Both the position numbers and the translations under genes were made by a program. A DNA stretch of 64,000 nucleotides from Palsa-892 sp035555855 (lineage in GTDB: Bacteria > Pseudomonadota > Alphaproteobacteria > Rhizobiales > Xanthobacteraceae). Positions 55,857 to 63,512 of this stretch are shown one piece after another. A model generated the notes under the pieces. The model worked only from the letters and a program-made list of their open reading frames with translations. It had not been told where the DNA came from and searched no databases. Location: the NCBI GenBank assembly GCA_035555855.1, contig DATMGD010000009.1, positions 43,410 through 107,409 of the forward strand. Direction: 5' to 3'. Within the stretch, counting starts at the first letter, position 1. Each line of letters opens with the position of its first letter.

Positions 55857-56018
55857 GATGCGTTCACGATGTACGGCAGTTTGTTGCCGCGAGGCTCTAG
55901 CATGGGCCCGATAGGCCGTCACGGCGCTGCGATAGCGGATTTTCGGGCGCGGCGGGCTTGACAGGGGTTGGGGCTCCGTTCAATGGGAACACCCGATTTT
56001 CATGAACAAGAAGGAGCG

Positions 56019-56420
56019 ATGGCTGTGGCGAAGCCGGAGCTTGGCATCAAGCGTCAATGCGCGAATTGCGGCGCAAAATTCTACGACCTGGCAAAGACCC
56101 CGATCCTCTGCCCGAAATGCGGCACGGTCTACGAGGTGACGGCGTCGGCGCGGCGGGCGGCCGTGAAGGCCGCGGCAACGGAAACTCCGGAGGCACCAGT
56201 TGCCGATCCCGAAACGGTTTCGCTCGAGGAGGTCGCCGAACAGGAAAAGCGGAAACCCTCCGTCAAGGGCGCCTCGCCCGATGTCGACGCCGACAGCGAC
56301 GACGATGTCGAGGATAGCGATGCCGACGACGATACTTTCCTCGAGGAAGAGGAAGAAGAAACCGGCGATGTTTCCGACCTGATCGGCGAAGGCATCGACA
56401 AAAAAGAAGAAGAGACTTGA
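56019..56420 (+). CDS. TIGR02300-family zinc-ribbon protein with acidic tail
   Basis: A 133-residue protein of unknown function found widely in alphaproteobacteria. The ATG after AAGGAG was chosen. Residues 14-34 form a zinc ribbon (Cys14, Cys17, Cys31, Cys34: CANC...CPKC) with FYDLAKTPI between the pairs. After residue ~60 the chain becomes very acidic and low-complexity (runs of Asp and Glu, 95-125). The mix suggests a nucleic-acid- or protein-binding accessory factor, but no role is established. It precedes tRNA-Ala. Confidence 0.85.
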   Translation: MAVAKPELGIKRQCANCGAKFYDLAKTPILCPKCGTVYEVTASARRAAVKAAATETPEAPVADPETVSLEEVAEQEKRKPSVKGASPDVDADSDDDVEDSDADDDTFLEEEEEETGDVSDLIGEGIDKKEEET

Positions 56421-56560
56421 GCATCGCCGCGCGCCGTGCTTGAGAACTGCCCCGGCACGTGATTTCGGTGCCGGAACTGCCGCCGACGCGATGATGCCGC
56501 TTTCCTGAACGAAGGCCTTCATCGTTCCCACACCGGAGATACCGGGTCTGGCGGCCGAGT

Positions 56561-56636
56561 GGGGCCATAGCTCAGCTGGGAGAGCGCCTGCATGGCATGC
56601 AGGAGGTCGGCGGTTCGATCCCGCCTGGCTCCACCA
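56561..56636 (+). tRNA. tRNA-Ala (anticodon GGC)
   Basis: A complete 76-base cloverleaf: seven-pair acceptor stem with the G3-U70 wobble pair that marks alanine tRNAs, D arm GCTC/GAGC, anticodon stem CCTGC/GCAGG with loop ATGGCAT (anticodon GGC at 34-36), five-base variable loop AGGTC and T arm GGCGG/CCGCC with TTCGATC. CCA is encoded. No integrase or duplicated 3' end marks it as an attachment site. Confidence 0.97.
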
Positions 56637-56874
56637 ATTCCTCCTCCCATTGATTCCGGTCTTGCCGGCCTTGCCGGACACGCCCAATCCAGCGCCGTCA
56701 ATTCATACGCGTTAAACCACACGCATTTTCTGCGCTTTTACCTTGCCCTTGAGCCTTCCTCTTGCGGCAGGTCCCCGCGACCCCATATCTAGCCGGCAGG
56801 AAAACCCGAAAGGTTCTCTGCCGGGGTGCCTTCAAGGGCCCCGCCCGACAAAGTCGCTTGATGAGGGCTTTGCA

Positions 56875-57309
56875 ATGAGCAGGATGCCTACGCTTTCCAG
56901 CCCGTTTCTCCTCGGCTTCGAGGAGATCGAACGGGCGCTCGACCGGGTCGCCAAGGCGGCCGACGGTTATCCGCCCTACAACATCGAGCGCATCGCGCGT
57001 ACCGCCAGCCTCCCCGAGCGGCTGCGGATTACGCTCGCCGTCGCGGGATTTTCCCGCGCGGAAATCGACATCACGGTCGAGGAGAACGAACTCGTGATCC
57101 GCGGCCGTCAGAAAGAGCCGGAGCAATCGCGGGTCTTTCTCCATCGCGGCATCGCCGCGCGGCAGTTTCAGCGCACGTTCCTGCTTGCCGACGGCATGCA
57201 GATCGCGAGCGCCGACCTTGCCGACGGACTGCTGACGATCGATGTCGAACGTATCGAAGAAAAACGTTCCATCCGCCGTATTGAAATTTCGGCGGCTGCA
57301 ACGAAGTAA
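56875..57309 (+). CDS. Small heat-shock protein, Hsp20 family
   Basis: ATP-independent holdase chaperone with an alpha-crystallin domain. The ATG at 56875 giving MSRMPTLSSPFLLGFEEIERALD fits the alphaproteobacterial group (144 residues). The alpha-crystallin domain spans about 38-130 (RLRITLAVAGFSRAEIDITVEENELVIRGR broken here into its strands) with the LADGLLTIDVER motif near its end, in place of the usual A-x-x-x-n-GVL. It is followed 21 bases later by a DUF1150 gene, a pair conserved in the order. Confidence 0.9.
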   Translation: MSRMPTLSSPFLLGFEEIERALDRVAKAADGYPPYNIERIARTASLPERLRITLAVAGFSRAEIDITVEENELVIRGRQKEPEQSRVFLHRGIAARQFQRTFLLADGMQIASADLADGLLTIDVERIEEKRSIRRIEISAAATK

Positions 57310-57330
57310 GGGAAAAGGAGTTAGAGTACC

Positions 57331-57594
57331 ATGACCGAGAACCAACACGACGCTGCCGTGAAGCTGACGCCCGAAGCGTTCGCCGTACTGGGCGGGGGCG
57401 AACTCGCCTACGTGAAAACGGTTCGTTCCGAAGACGTGAAGGGTCTATTCCCGCAGGCGCCGACGATGGCGCCGGGTCTGCAACTCTTTGCGCTGCATGC
57501 CGCGGACGGCACGCCGATCATTCTCACCGATAGCCGCGAGTCGGCGATCGCGAGCGCGCGCGAGCACGAGCTCAGCACCGTCAGCCTGCATTAA
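57331..57594 (+). CDS. DUF1150-family protein
   Basis: An 87-residue soluble protein of unknown function (FAVLGGGELAYVKTVRSEDV, LFALHAADGTPIILTDSRE). An AAGGAG site precedes the ATG. It is almost always next to this type of hsp20 in Hyphomicrobiales, as far as I recall, which hints at a chaperone-linked role. An imperfect tandem 15-base duplication starts inside the last codons (57580-57609) and the stop codon TAA lies in its first unit. It converges with ptsN. Confidence 0.82.
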   Translation: MTENQHDAAVKLTPEAFAVLGGGELAYVKTVRSEDVKGLFPQAPTMAPGLQLFALHAADGTPIILTDSRESAIASAREHELSTVSLH

Positions 57595-57615
57595 GTCAGC
57601 CTGCACCAAGCAAAA

Positions 57616-58080
57616 TCAAGCGACGTTGGACGCCGGCGGAGCGATCAGAATCTCGTAGAGCTTCTGGGCGTCGCCGGTGGCGCGTAGTTTTTCCGCCGTC
57701 TTGTCGTCGCGCAGGAGCCGCGCGATTAGCGCCAGCGCCTTCAAATGGTCGGCACCGGCGTCTTCCGGGGCGAGCAGCAGGAAAATCAGATCGACCGGCT
57801 TGCCGTCGAGCGATTCGAAATCGATCGGCGTCTCAAGCCGTGCGAACACGCCGTGAATCCGCGAAAGATTCGGCAGCTTGCCGTGCGGAATAGCGACGCC
57901 GCTACCGACGCCGGTCGAGCCGAGACGCTCCCGCTGCAACAGGATTTCGAAAATCTTCCGGCTGTCTTGCCCCGTGATTCGAGCGGCGTGCGCCGCCAAT
58001 TCCTGAATCGCAGACTTCTTGTTGTTTGCTTTCAGCGAGGGGAAGACCGCATCGGATTTGAGAATATCGGCGAGCGGCAT
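57616..58080 (-). CDS. ptsN: Nitrogen-regulatory PTS protein EIIA(Ntr)
   Basis: PtsN is the terminal phospho-acceptor of the nitrogen PTS (PtsP-PtsO-PtsN), which tunes potassium and nitrogen metabolism. The start MPLADILKSDAVFPSL gives 154 residues. The phosphorylated His is His66 in VAIPHGKLPN; LLQRERLGSTGVGSG precedes it as usual. It lies downstream of rpoN but, unlike many relatives, without an hpf gene between. A nine-base-pair hairpin sits just upstream of its ribosome-binding site. Confidence 0.94.
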   Translation of the reverse strand: MPLADILKSDAVFPSLKANNKKSAIQELAAHAARITGQDSRKIFEILLQRERLGSTGVGSGVAIPHGKLPNLSRIHGVFARLETPIDFESLDGKPVDLIFLLLAPEDAGADHLKALALIARLLRDDKTAEKLRATGDAQKLYEILIAPPASNVA

Positions 58081-58093
58081 GGCCTTTGTTTCC

Positions 58094-58118
58094 TGCGATT
58101 CCGGTCTTTGGAATCGCA
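58094..58118 (-). promoter_or_regulatory. Hairpin in the ptsN leader
   Basis: Nine-base perfect arms TGCGATTCC (58094-58102) and GGAATCGCA (58110-58118) enclose seven bases. On the minus strand the hairpin ends directly before GGAAACAAAGGCC and the ptsN start, so it could control ribosome access or mark an RNA end. No function is known. Confidence 0.5.
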
Positions 58119-58239
58119 TTTTACGTTCGACTGCTGCTTGAAAGCGCGGGACCATAAGGGGGGTCTCCCACAGGGTCAATGGGCTGTCCGCAATCAACTT
58201 CGGACCGTGCCAAACGCTACTGCCGGCGCTCTTGTTTTC

Positions 58240-59745
58240 TTAACCGCCTGATTTCGCCGCCTGTTTTTCGCGGCGGCGCTGCACCGAAGACGGGATTCGC
58301 ATCGCCTCGCGATATTTGGCGACGGTCCGGCGGGCAATATCGACGCCGTCGCTCTTCAATTTCTGCACGATGGTGTCGTCGGACAGAATATCGTCGGCGC
58401 TCTCGGCGTCGATCATGCGTTTGATGCGGTCGCGCACGGCTTCCGCCGAATGCGCTTCGCCGCCGTCGGCGGCCGCGATCGACGACGAGAAAAAATATTT
58501 CAGCTCGAAGATGCCGCGCGGCGTCGCCATGTATTTGTTGGCGGTGACGCGCGACACGGTCGATTCGTGCATGCCGATGGCGTCGGCAACGATACGGAGA
58601 TTGAGCGGACGCAGATGCTGAACGCCGTGGGCAAGGAACGAATCCTGCTGGCGGACGATTTCGGTCGCGACCTTCAAAATCGTGCGGGCGCGCTGATCGA
58701 GCGAGCGCGTCAGCCAGTTCGCGGTCTGCAGGCATTCGGCGAGGAAGGTTTTTTCGGTATCGCTCTTCGCGGTCTTCGAGACGCTCGCGTAATAGCTCTG
58801 GTTGATCAGGACGCGCGGCAGGGTGTCGGAGTTGAGTTCGACATTCCACTCGCCGTTGGGGCGCGCGCGCACGAAGACGTCCGGCACCACCGGCTGCACG
58901 ACGCCGCCGCCGAAGGCGAGACCGGGTTTTGGATTGAGGCGGCGGATTTCGCCGATCATGTCGTGGAGATCTTCCTCATCGACGCCGGCGGCGCGCTTCA
59001 GGGCCGCAAAATCGCGCTTTGCCAGAAGATCGAGATTGGCGATGAGCGCCGCCATCGCGGGATCGTAGCGGTCGCGTTCCTTCAGCTGGATCGCGAGGCA
59101 CTCGCCGAGATCGCGCGCGCCGACGCCGGGCGGATCGAAGGTTTGCACGATGCCGAGCACATGCTCGACCTCCGCAACCGAAGCGCCGAGCTTTTCGGCG
59201 GTCGTCTCCAATTCGCCCCGCACATAGCCCGCTTCATCGACGAGATTGATGAGATATTGCCCGATCAATCGCTCGCCCGGCGTGAGCGGCGCGAGCGAAA
59301 GCTGGCGGCCGAGATGATCGGCAAGCGTCGTCTCGGCGGAAACGAAGGCTTCGAGATTGTAGTCGCTATCGGCGCCGCCGCCGCTTGAACCGACATTCGC
59401 CCACTCCGAGTAAGTCGCCTCAGTGCCGGCGCTGCGCGGTCCTTCTTCGCCCCCGTCACTGTCGCGGATCGACTCGGTGCGGATGCTTTCATTGGCGCCC
59501 TCGTCGTCGCCCGGCTCGCTCTCGTCGACCCCTTGGGCTCCCTCGACGCGCTCGGATGCTTCCGCCGGTTCTTCGCCGGGCGGCGGGTCGGCGCGCTCGA
59601 GCAGCGGATTTTTTTCGAGTTCGGCTTCGACATAGGCCGCGAGATCGAGGCTCGACAGTTGCAGGAGCTTGATCGCCTGCATCAACTGCGGCGTCATCAC
59701 GAGCCCTTGGCCCTGCCGTAACTCCAGTTTTTGCGAAATGGCCAT
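58240..59745 (-). CDS. rpoN: RNA polymerase sigma-54 factor
   Basis: Sigma-54 directs RNA polymerase to -24/-12 promoters that need enhancer-binding proteins. The start MAISQKLELRQGQGLVMTPQ gives 501 residues. Region I is Gln/Leu-rich (QLMQAIKLLQLSSLDL), an acidic region II covers ~55-115, and the C-terminal RpoN box ARRTVAKYREA is intact. IHF subunit beta, its usual partner in DNA looping, is also encoded here. It lies 52 bases after lptB, as in most alphaproteobacteria. Confidence 0.97.
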   Translation of the reverse strand: MAISQKLELRQGQGLVMTPQLMQAIKLLQLSSLDLAAYVEAELEKNPLLERADPPPGEEPAEASERVEGAQGVDESEPGDDEGANESIRTESIRDSDGGEEGPRSAGTEATYSEWANVGSSGGGADSDYNLEAFVSAETTLADHLGRQLSLAPLTPGERLIGQYLINLVDEAGYVRGELETTAEKLGASVAEVEHVLGIVQTFDPPGVGARDLGECLAIQLKERDRYDPAMAALIANLDLLAKRDFAALKRAAGVDEEDLHDMIGEIRRLNPKPGLAFGGGVVQPVVPDVFVRARPNGEWNVELNSDTLPRVLINQSYYASVSKTAKSDTEKTFLAECLQTANWLTRSLDQRARTILKVATEIVRQQDSFLAHGVQHLRPLNLRIVADAIGMHESTVSRVTANKYMATPRGIFELKYFFSSSIAAADGGEAHSAEAVRDRIKRMIDAESADDILSDDTIVQKLKSDGVDIARRTVAKYREAMRIPSSVQRRREKQAAKSGG

Positions 59746-59797
59746 TTCGCCTGTCGATCTCTCGGCTTTCGGTCCTGAAACGAATCCCGGCGCTATT

Positions 59798-61297
59798 CTA
59801 CAGCCGGAATTCCTCGCCGAGATACAGCCTTCGCACATCCCGGCTTTCGACGATTTCCTCGGGGGTGCCCTCCATCAGGATGGTGCCCGAATGGACGATG
59901 TAGGCGCGGTTCACGAGGCCGAGCGTTTCGCGCACGTTATGGTCGGTGATCAGCACGCCGATGCCGCGCTGGGTGAGCAGCGTCACCAGTTCCTGAATGT
60001 CGCCGACTGCGATCGGGTCGATGCCGGCGAACGGCTCGTCGAGCAGCATGAACGACGGGTTGGTCGCGAGCGAACGTGCGATCTCGCAGCGGCGGCGCTC
60101 GCCGCCGGAAAGTGCGATCGACGGGCTCTTGCGCACCTTGTGCAGTTTGAATTCATCGAGCAGCGCGTTCAGCCGTTCCATCCGCTTGTCGCGATCGGTC
60201 TCGACGAATTCGAGGACGGCGAGGATGTTGTCCTCGACGGTGAGGCCGCGGAAGATCGAGGCTTCCTGCGGCAGATAACCGATGCCGAGGCGGGCGCGGC
60301 GATACATCGGCAGCTGCGTTACGTCGTTGCCGTCGAGCTCGATCCTGCCGGCGTCGGCTTTGACGAGGCCGGTCACCATGTAGAACACCGTCGTCTTGCC
60401 CGCGCCGTTCGGGCCGAGAAGACCGACTGCTTCGCCGCGCGCAACGTTAAGACCGACGCCGTTGACGACGCGGCGGCCGCCGTAACTTTTCTGAAGATCG
60501 ACCGCCTCGAGCAGGCCGCGCGCCGCGGCATTGCGCGGCGGTGGCGGCAAGCGCGTTTCGCGTTGCGGCTCCCGCATCACCTGCGCCACCGGCTGCATCG
60601 GCTCGCGGGCTGGCTCAGCGCGAGCAAGTTCTTGCTCCGGCTCGTCGGCCGGCGGTGCGCGCCGTAAAAACTCGACAGGACGCTGCAGCATCTGCTGGAA
60701 GCGTTCGGTCAGCGAAGGCTGCGCGGGCTCAGCGCTTCGTGCTTCGGGGCTTCGTGGTTTGGGACTTGGCGGTTCGGCAAGGCGCGGCGCGGGCGCGCGC
60801 GGCTCGAGCGGCCGCTCGGTCGCACGCGGCGCGTCACGACGGATTGGATCAGGGCGTGCGGGATCAAGACGCGGCGCATCGGGACGCCGCGCATTTTGAA
60901 CGGATGCGGATGCGTGCTGATCGGCCGTGCGCTCGAGCAGGCGGCGAATTTCATGCACGCTGGGCGCTTCGTTGCGCGGTGCTTCCTTGCGCGGAAGTTC
61001 GTTGCGCGGAAGTTCTTGGCGCAGCGGGCGAGCGTCCCTGCCCCGCATGTCGGGAGCGCGCATCTCCGGCTGGCGCATCTCCTGACGCGGTTGCGGGCGC
61101 GCCTCGGACGGCGGCCTGGCGCGCGGCGGCACGGCTTCGTCCAGCCGCCACGAATCCGCAAGCGGTTCGGGCTCGGCCTCATCCGCCGATTTTGCGCGAA
61201 ACCAGGAGAGGACTTTCAGGTTGCGGTCTCCAAGCCGGTGTTTTGCAACGAGAACTTCTGCTCTGCGCCAGATAGGCTTTCCGGCCAAAGGTGGCAA
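59798..61297 (-). CDS. lptB: LPS export ABC ATPase LptB with long N-terminal extension
   Basis: LptB powers LptB2FG, which extracts lipopolysaccharide from the inner membrane. The ABC domain (from about residue 261) has Walker A GPNGAGKTT at 295-303, Q-loop GYLPQEASIFRGL, signature LSGGERRRCEIARSL, Walker B FMLLDEPFAGID and H-loop TDHNVRETL. Ahead of it lie ~260 residues rich in Pro, Arg, Glu and Ala, with short repeats (LPRNELPRKEAPRNEAP), predicted disordered. The first start is a TTG at 61297; a CTG near 61219 after GGAGA is another possibility, so the exact length is uncertain. Total up to 499 residues. Confidence 0.88.
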   Translation of the reverse strand: MPPLAGKPIWRRAEVLVAKHRLGDRNLKVLSWFRAKSADEAEPEPLADSWRLDEAVPPRARPPSEARPQPRQEMRQPEMRAPDMRGRDARPLRQELPRNELPRKEAPRNEAPSVHEIRRLLERTADQHASASVQNARRPDAPRLDPARPDPIRRDAPRATERPLEPRAPAPRLAEPPSPKPRSPEARSAEPAQPSLTERFQQMLQRPVEFLRRAPPADEPEQELARAEPAREPMQPVAQVMREPQRETRLPPPPRNAAARGLLEAVDLQKSYGGRRVVNGVGLNVARGEAVGLLGPNGAGKTTVFYMVTGLVKADAGRIELDGNDVTQLPMYRRARLGIGYLPQEASIFRGLTVEDNILAVLEFVETDRDKRMERLNALLDEFKLHKVRKSPSIALSGGERRRCEIARSLATNPSFMLLDEPFAGIDPIAVGDIQELVTLLTQRGIGVLITDHNVRETLGLVNRAYIVHSGTILMEGTPEEIVESRDVRRLYLGEEFRL

Positions 61298-61387
61298 TGC
61301 CGGGCGGTATATTTACCGAAACCGCCCAAATCGACCTTGGCCCGATGGGGCGAACAGGCGGGCCGGCTCCGTGTTTGTGCCGTTTCC

Positions 61388-62098
61388 CTACTTCTTCTTG
61401 CCCGATTCGGCCTTGCTGCCCTTTTTGTCATCCTTGTCGCTCGGCAGGAACAGGCCCTGGACGCGGCCCGGCTTGCCGCCGCTGCCGGCTTCCATGTGCG
61501 CGCGACTCGAATTCAGCTCGACGACCAGCTTGTCGCCGCGCATGACATTCTGGCCCTGGCTGACGACGACATTGCCGGTCAGGATGACGATGTTTTCCTT
61601 CATCATGAAGTCGGCGCGGTTGCCGGTCGCCTTCTGCTCTTTGCTGGTGACGATGACGCCGCCGAGCGCCTCGATCTTCTTGATCTTCTGCGAGACGTCC
61701 TTCTCGGTCGCCGCGACCTTGCCGCTTTCGGTCTTGGTGGCGGCAACCGGCGTCGCACCGGTCGTCGCGGGTTCCGCGGTCTTTTTGTTTTTCGATTTCG
61801 TCGTGTCGGCTTCGTAGTAGACGCGCAGCTCGGGGCTGCGCATCGTCGTGTCGCCCTGCTGGACGAAGACGTTGCCGGTGAAGATCGCAAGCTTTTCCTT
61901 GTCGCGCACTTCGAGCTTGTTGGCTTCGATTTTGACGGGCTCGTTCTTGTTGCGCGAGAAGCCCTGCAAGGCGTTCGGCATGCCGCCGCCTTCTTCCTTG
62001 GCGGCGGACTTGGCTTTTTGCGCCAAGGCGCCGCCCGCCGCGAACAACGAGAGGCAGGCGGCAAGTCCAAACGACAGCAGGGTTCGGTTCAGTTTCAT
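61388..62098 (-). CDS. lptA: LPS transport periplasmic protein LptA
   Basis: LptA forms the periplasmic bridge that carries lipopolysaccharide to LptD. The 236-residue protein has a signal peptide (MKLNRTLLSFGLAACLSLFAAGGALA). The OstA-type beta-jellyroll follows in two parts, PVKIEANKLEVRDKEKLAIFTGNV and GNRADFMMKENIVILTGNV in pieces, separated by a Thr/Lys/Ala-rich insert at about 100-130. The C-terminus is Lys-rich. Its start overlaps the lptC stop by four bases. Confidence 0.92.
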   Translation of the reverse strand: MKLNRTLLSFGLAACLSLFAAGGALAQKAKSAAKEEGGGMPNALQGFSRNKNEPVKIEANKLEVRDKEKLAIFTGNVFVQQGDTTMRSPELRVYYEADTTKSKNKKTAEPATTGATPVAATKTESGKVAATEKDVSQKIKKIEALGGVIVTSKEQKATGNRADFMMKENIVILTGNVVVSQGQNVMRGDKLVVELNSSRAHMEAGSGGKPGRVQGLFLPSDKDDKKGSKAESGKKK

Positions 62099-62826
62099 TG
62101 CGTCGCCGTTTCCTCCGGCGTTGCCGCCGCGCGCGATTCGGAATTGAGCGTCATCTTAACGCCGCCCTCGAACACGATCAGCTTGCCGTGGTCGAAGGCT
62201 TCCATGCGGTCGCTGCGCAGCGTGCCGCCCTTGAAATAAAGATCGACCGGCTGCTCGGTCGTGAGATGGCCCTTCTTGGTCTCGATCACCGCGTCGCTCA
62301 AACGGCCGCCCTGGCCGTCGTCGGAGTGAAAATCGATGCCGTCGAAGACGCGCATCCGGTCGGCCTTGGCGTCGTAAATGCCCGACTTCGCGTTCAGCAC
62401 CGTCTTGTGGCCGCCGAGATCGAAATTGCCGATGATCTTCGAAAGCTCGATCACGTTCGGCTTCTTCAGATCCTGCAACGCAGCTTCGGCGGTGACGCTG
62501 TAGGGATTGCCTTCCTTGCTGAAGCCGGTGAGTTTCGGCGCTTCCATCTTCAGCTTCGAGCCCGCGATCGTCAGCTTGCCGACGCTGACCGGCAATTCGC
62601 CCACCGCCTTGAACGGATCGAGCCAGAGCCAGAGGCCCGTCAGAACGACGCTGCCCACGAGCAGCACCGGGATCAGCCGGCGCAACAACGCGACCAGCCG
62701 GCTGTGCCGAACCGCGGCGCCGAAGGCAGCCTCGCGGCGGACCAGCAAATCCGTATCCGCAAACGGATCGCGCGCGGCCGAATAGGCCGGCGGAAAAGGA
62801 GTATGGCGGTTCATCACGATAGCCAT
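62095..62826 (-). CDS. lptC: LPS export protein LptC
   Basis: LptC is the bitopic inner-membrane protein linking LptB2FG to LptA. The start at MAIVMNRH gives 243 residues; the next ATG (62814) would give 239 and neither has a good ribosome-binding site. One membrane helix (about 49-69, LLRRLIPVLLVGSVVLTGLWLWL) precedes a periplasmic jellyroll (KMEAPKLTGFSKEGNPYSVTAE..., FDGIDFHSDDGQGG). The N-terminal cytoplasmic part of ~48 residues is longer than in enterobacteria. It lies between nrnC and lptA. Confidence 0.9.
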   Translation of the reverse strand: MAIVMNRHTPFPPAYSAARDPFADTDLLVRREAAFGAAVRHSRLVALLRRLIPVLLVGSVVLTGLWLWLDPFKAVGELPVSVGKLTIAGSKLKMEAPKLTGFSKEGNPYSVTAEAALQDLKKPNVIELSKIIGNFDLGGHKTVLNAKSGIYDAKADRMRVFDGIDFHSDDGQGGRLSDAVIETKKGHLTTEQPVDLYFKGGTLRSDRMEAFDHGKLIVFEGGVKMTLNSESRAAATPEETATQ

Positions 62827-62897
62827 GGCGGCGAAATGCGGCTTTCCAGCGGTGACGTATGCCGCGCGAAGCCCGGATTCGCGCGGTTTTACGCGAT

Positions 62898-63512
62898 TCA
62901 CGAGTGGGAAAAAATATCCTGTTCCGCCCAACCGTCGAGATCGAGCCGGGCGCGGACGGGCAAGAATTTGAAGCAGGCTTCGGCAAGATCGGTGCGGTGC
63001 TCGCGGGCGAGCATCGTGTCGAGCTTGTCCTTCAGCGCATGCAGATGCAGCACATCGGAGGCCGCATAGGCGATCTGCGCTTCGGAAAGATCGCTCGCGC
63101 CCCAGTCGGAACTCTGCTGCTGCTTCGAGACTTCGATATTCAGAAGTTCGCGCGACAAATCCTTGAGGCCGTGCCGGTCGGTATAGGTGCGCACAAGCCG
63201 CGAAGCGATCTTGGTGCAATAGACCGGCGTCGCCATGACTTTATAGGTGTGAAACAGCACGGCGAGATCGAAGCGCGCGAAGTGAAAAATCTTCAGCCGC
63301 TTCGGATCGCTCAAGAGCTTCACGAGATTGGGGCTCGCGATACCGCTCGCCGGAATCTGCACGACATCCGCCGTGCCGTCGCCCGGCGACAGCTGCACGA
63401 CGCACAGCCGGTCGCGGTGCGGATTGAGGCCGAGCGTCTCGGTGTCGATCGCGACCGAAGCGCCGTAGGCCGAAAGGTCGGGGAGGTCCCCGCGATGCAA
63501 ACGGATCGTCAT
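62898..63512 (-). CDS. nrnC: Nano-RNase C, RNase D-like DEDDy 3'-5' exonuclease
   Basis: NrnC degrades RNA dinucleotides and short oligos in alphaproteobacteria that lack Orn. The start MTIRLHRGDLPDL gives 204 residues, too short for classical RNase D with its HRDC domains. The DEDDy residues are Asp23 and Glu25 (AIDTETLGL), Asp82 (FHFARFDLAVL), Tyr149 and Asp153 (YAASDVLHLH). The motif KQQQSSDWGASDL and the C-terminal RLDLDGWAEQDIFSHS closely match the Bartonella NrnC sequence as I recall it. It starts the nrnC-lptC-lptA-lptB-rpoN run. Confidence 0.92.
   Translation of the reverse strand: MTIRLHRGDLPDLSAYGASVAIDTETLGLNPHRDRLCVVQLSPGDGTADVVQIPASGIASPNLVKLLSDPKRLKIFHFARFDLAVLFHTYKVMATPVYCTKIASRLVRTYTDRHGLKDLSRELLNIEVSKQQQSSDWGASDLSEAQIAYAASDVLHLHALKDKLDTMLAREHRTDLAEACFKFLPVRARLDLDGWAEQDIFSHS

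Noticed and set aside
56452..56474. Hairpin CCGGCAC...GTGCCGG between the TIGR02300 gene and tRNA-Ala
   Set aside because: Seven-base stem with a nine-base loop and no T-run; cannot be distinguished from chance in GC-rich DNA.
56561..56636. tRNA-Ala as an integration site for a mobile element
   Set aside because: No integrase gene, no repeated tRNA 3' end and normal housekeeping genes on both sides.
56780..56874. RNA thermometer (ROSE-like) in the hsp20 leader
   Set aside because: A CCTTC stretch could pair with GAGGG near the start, but the conserved ROSE U-rich anti-Shine-Dalgarno motif is not there; too weak to call.
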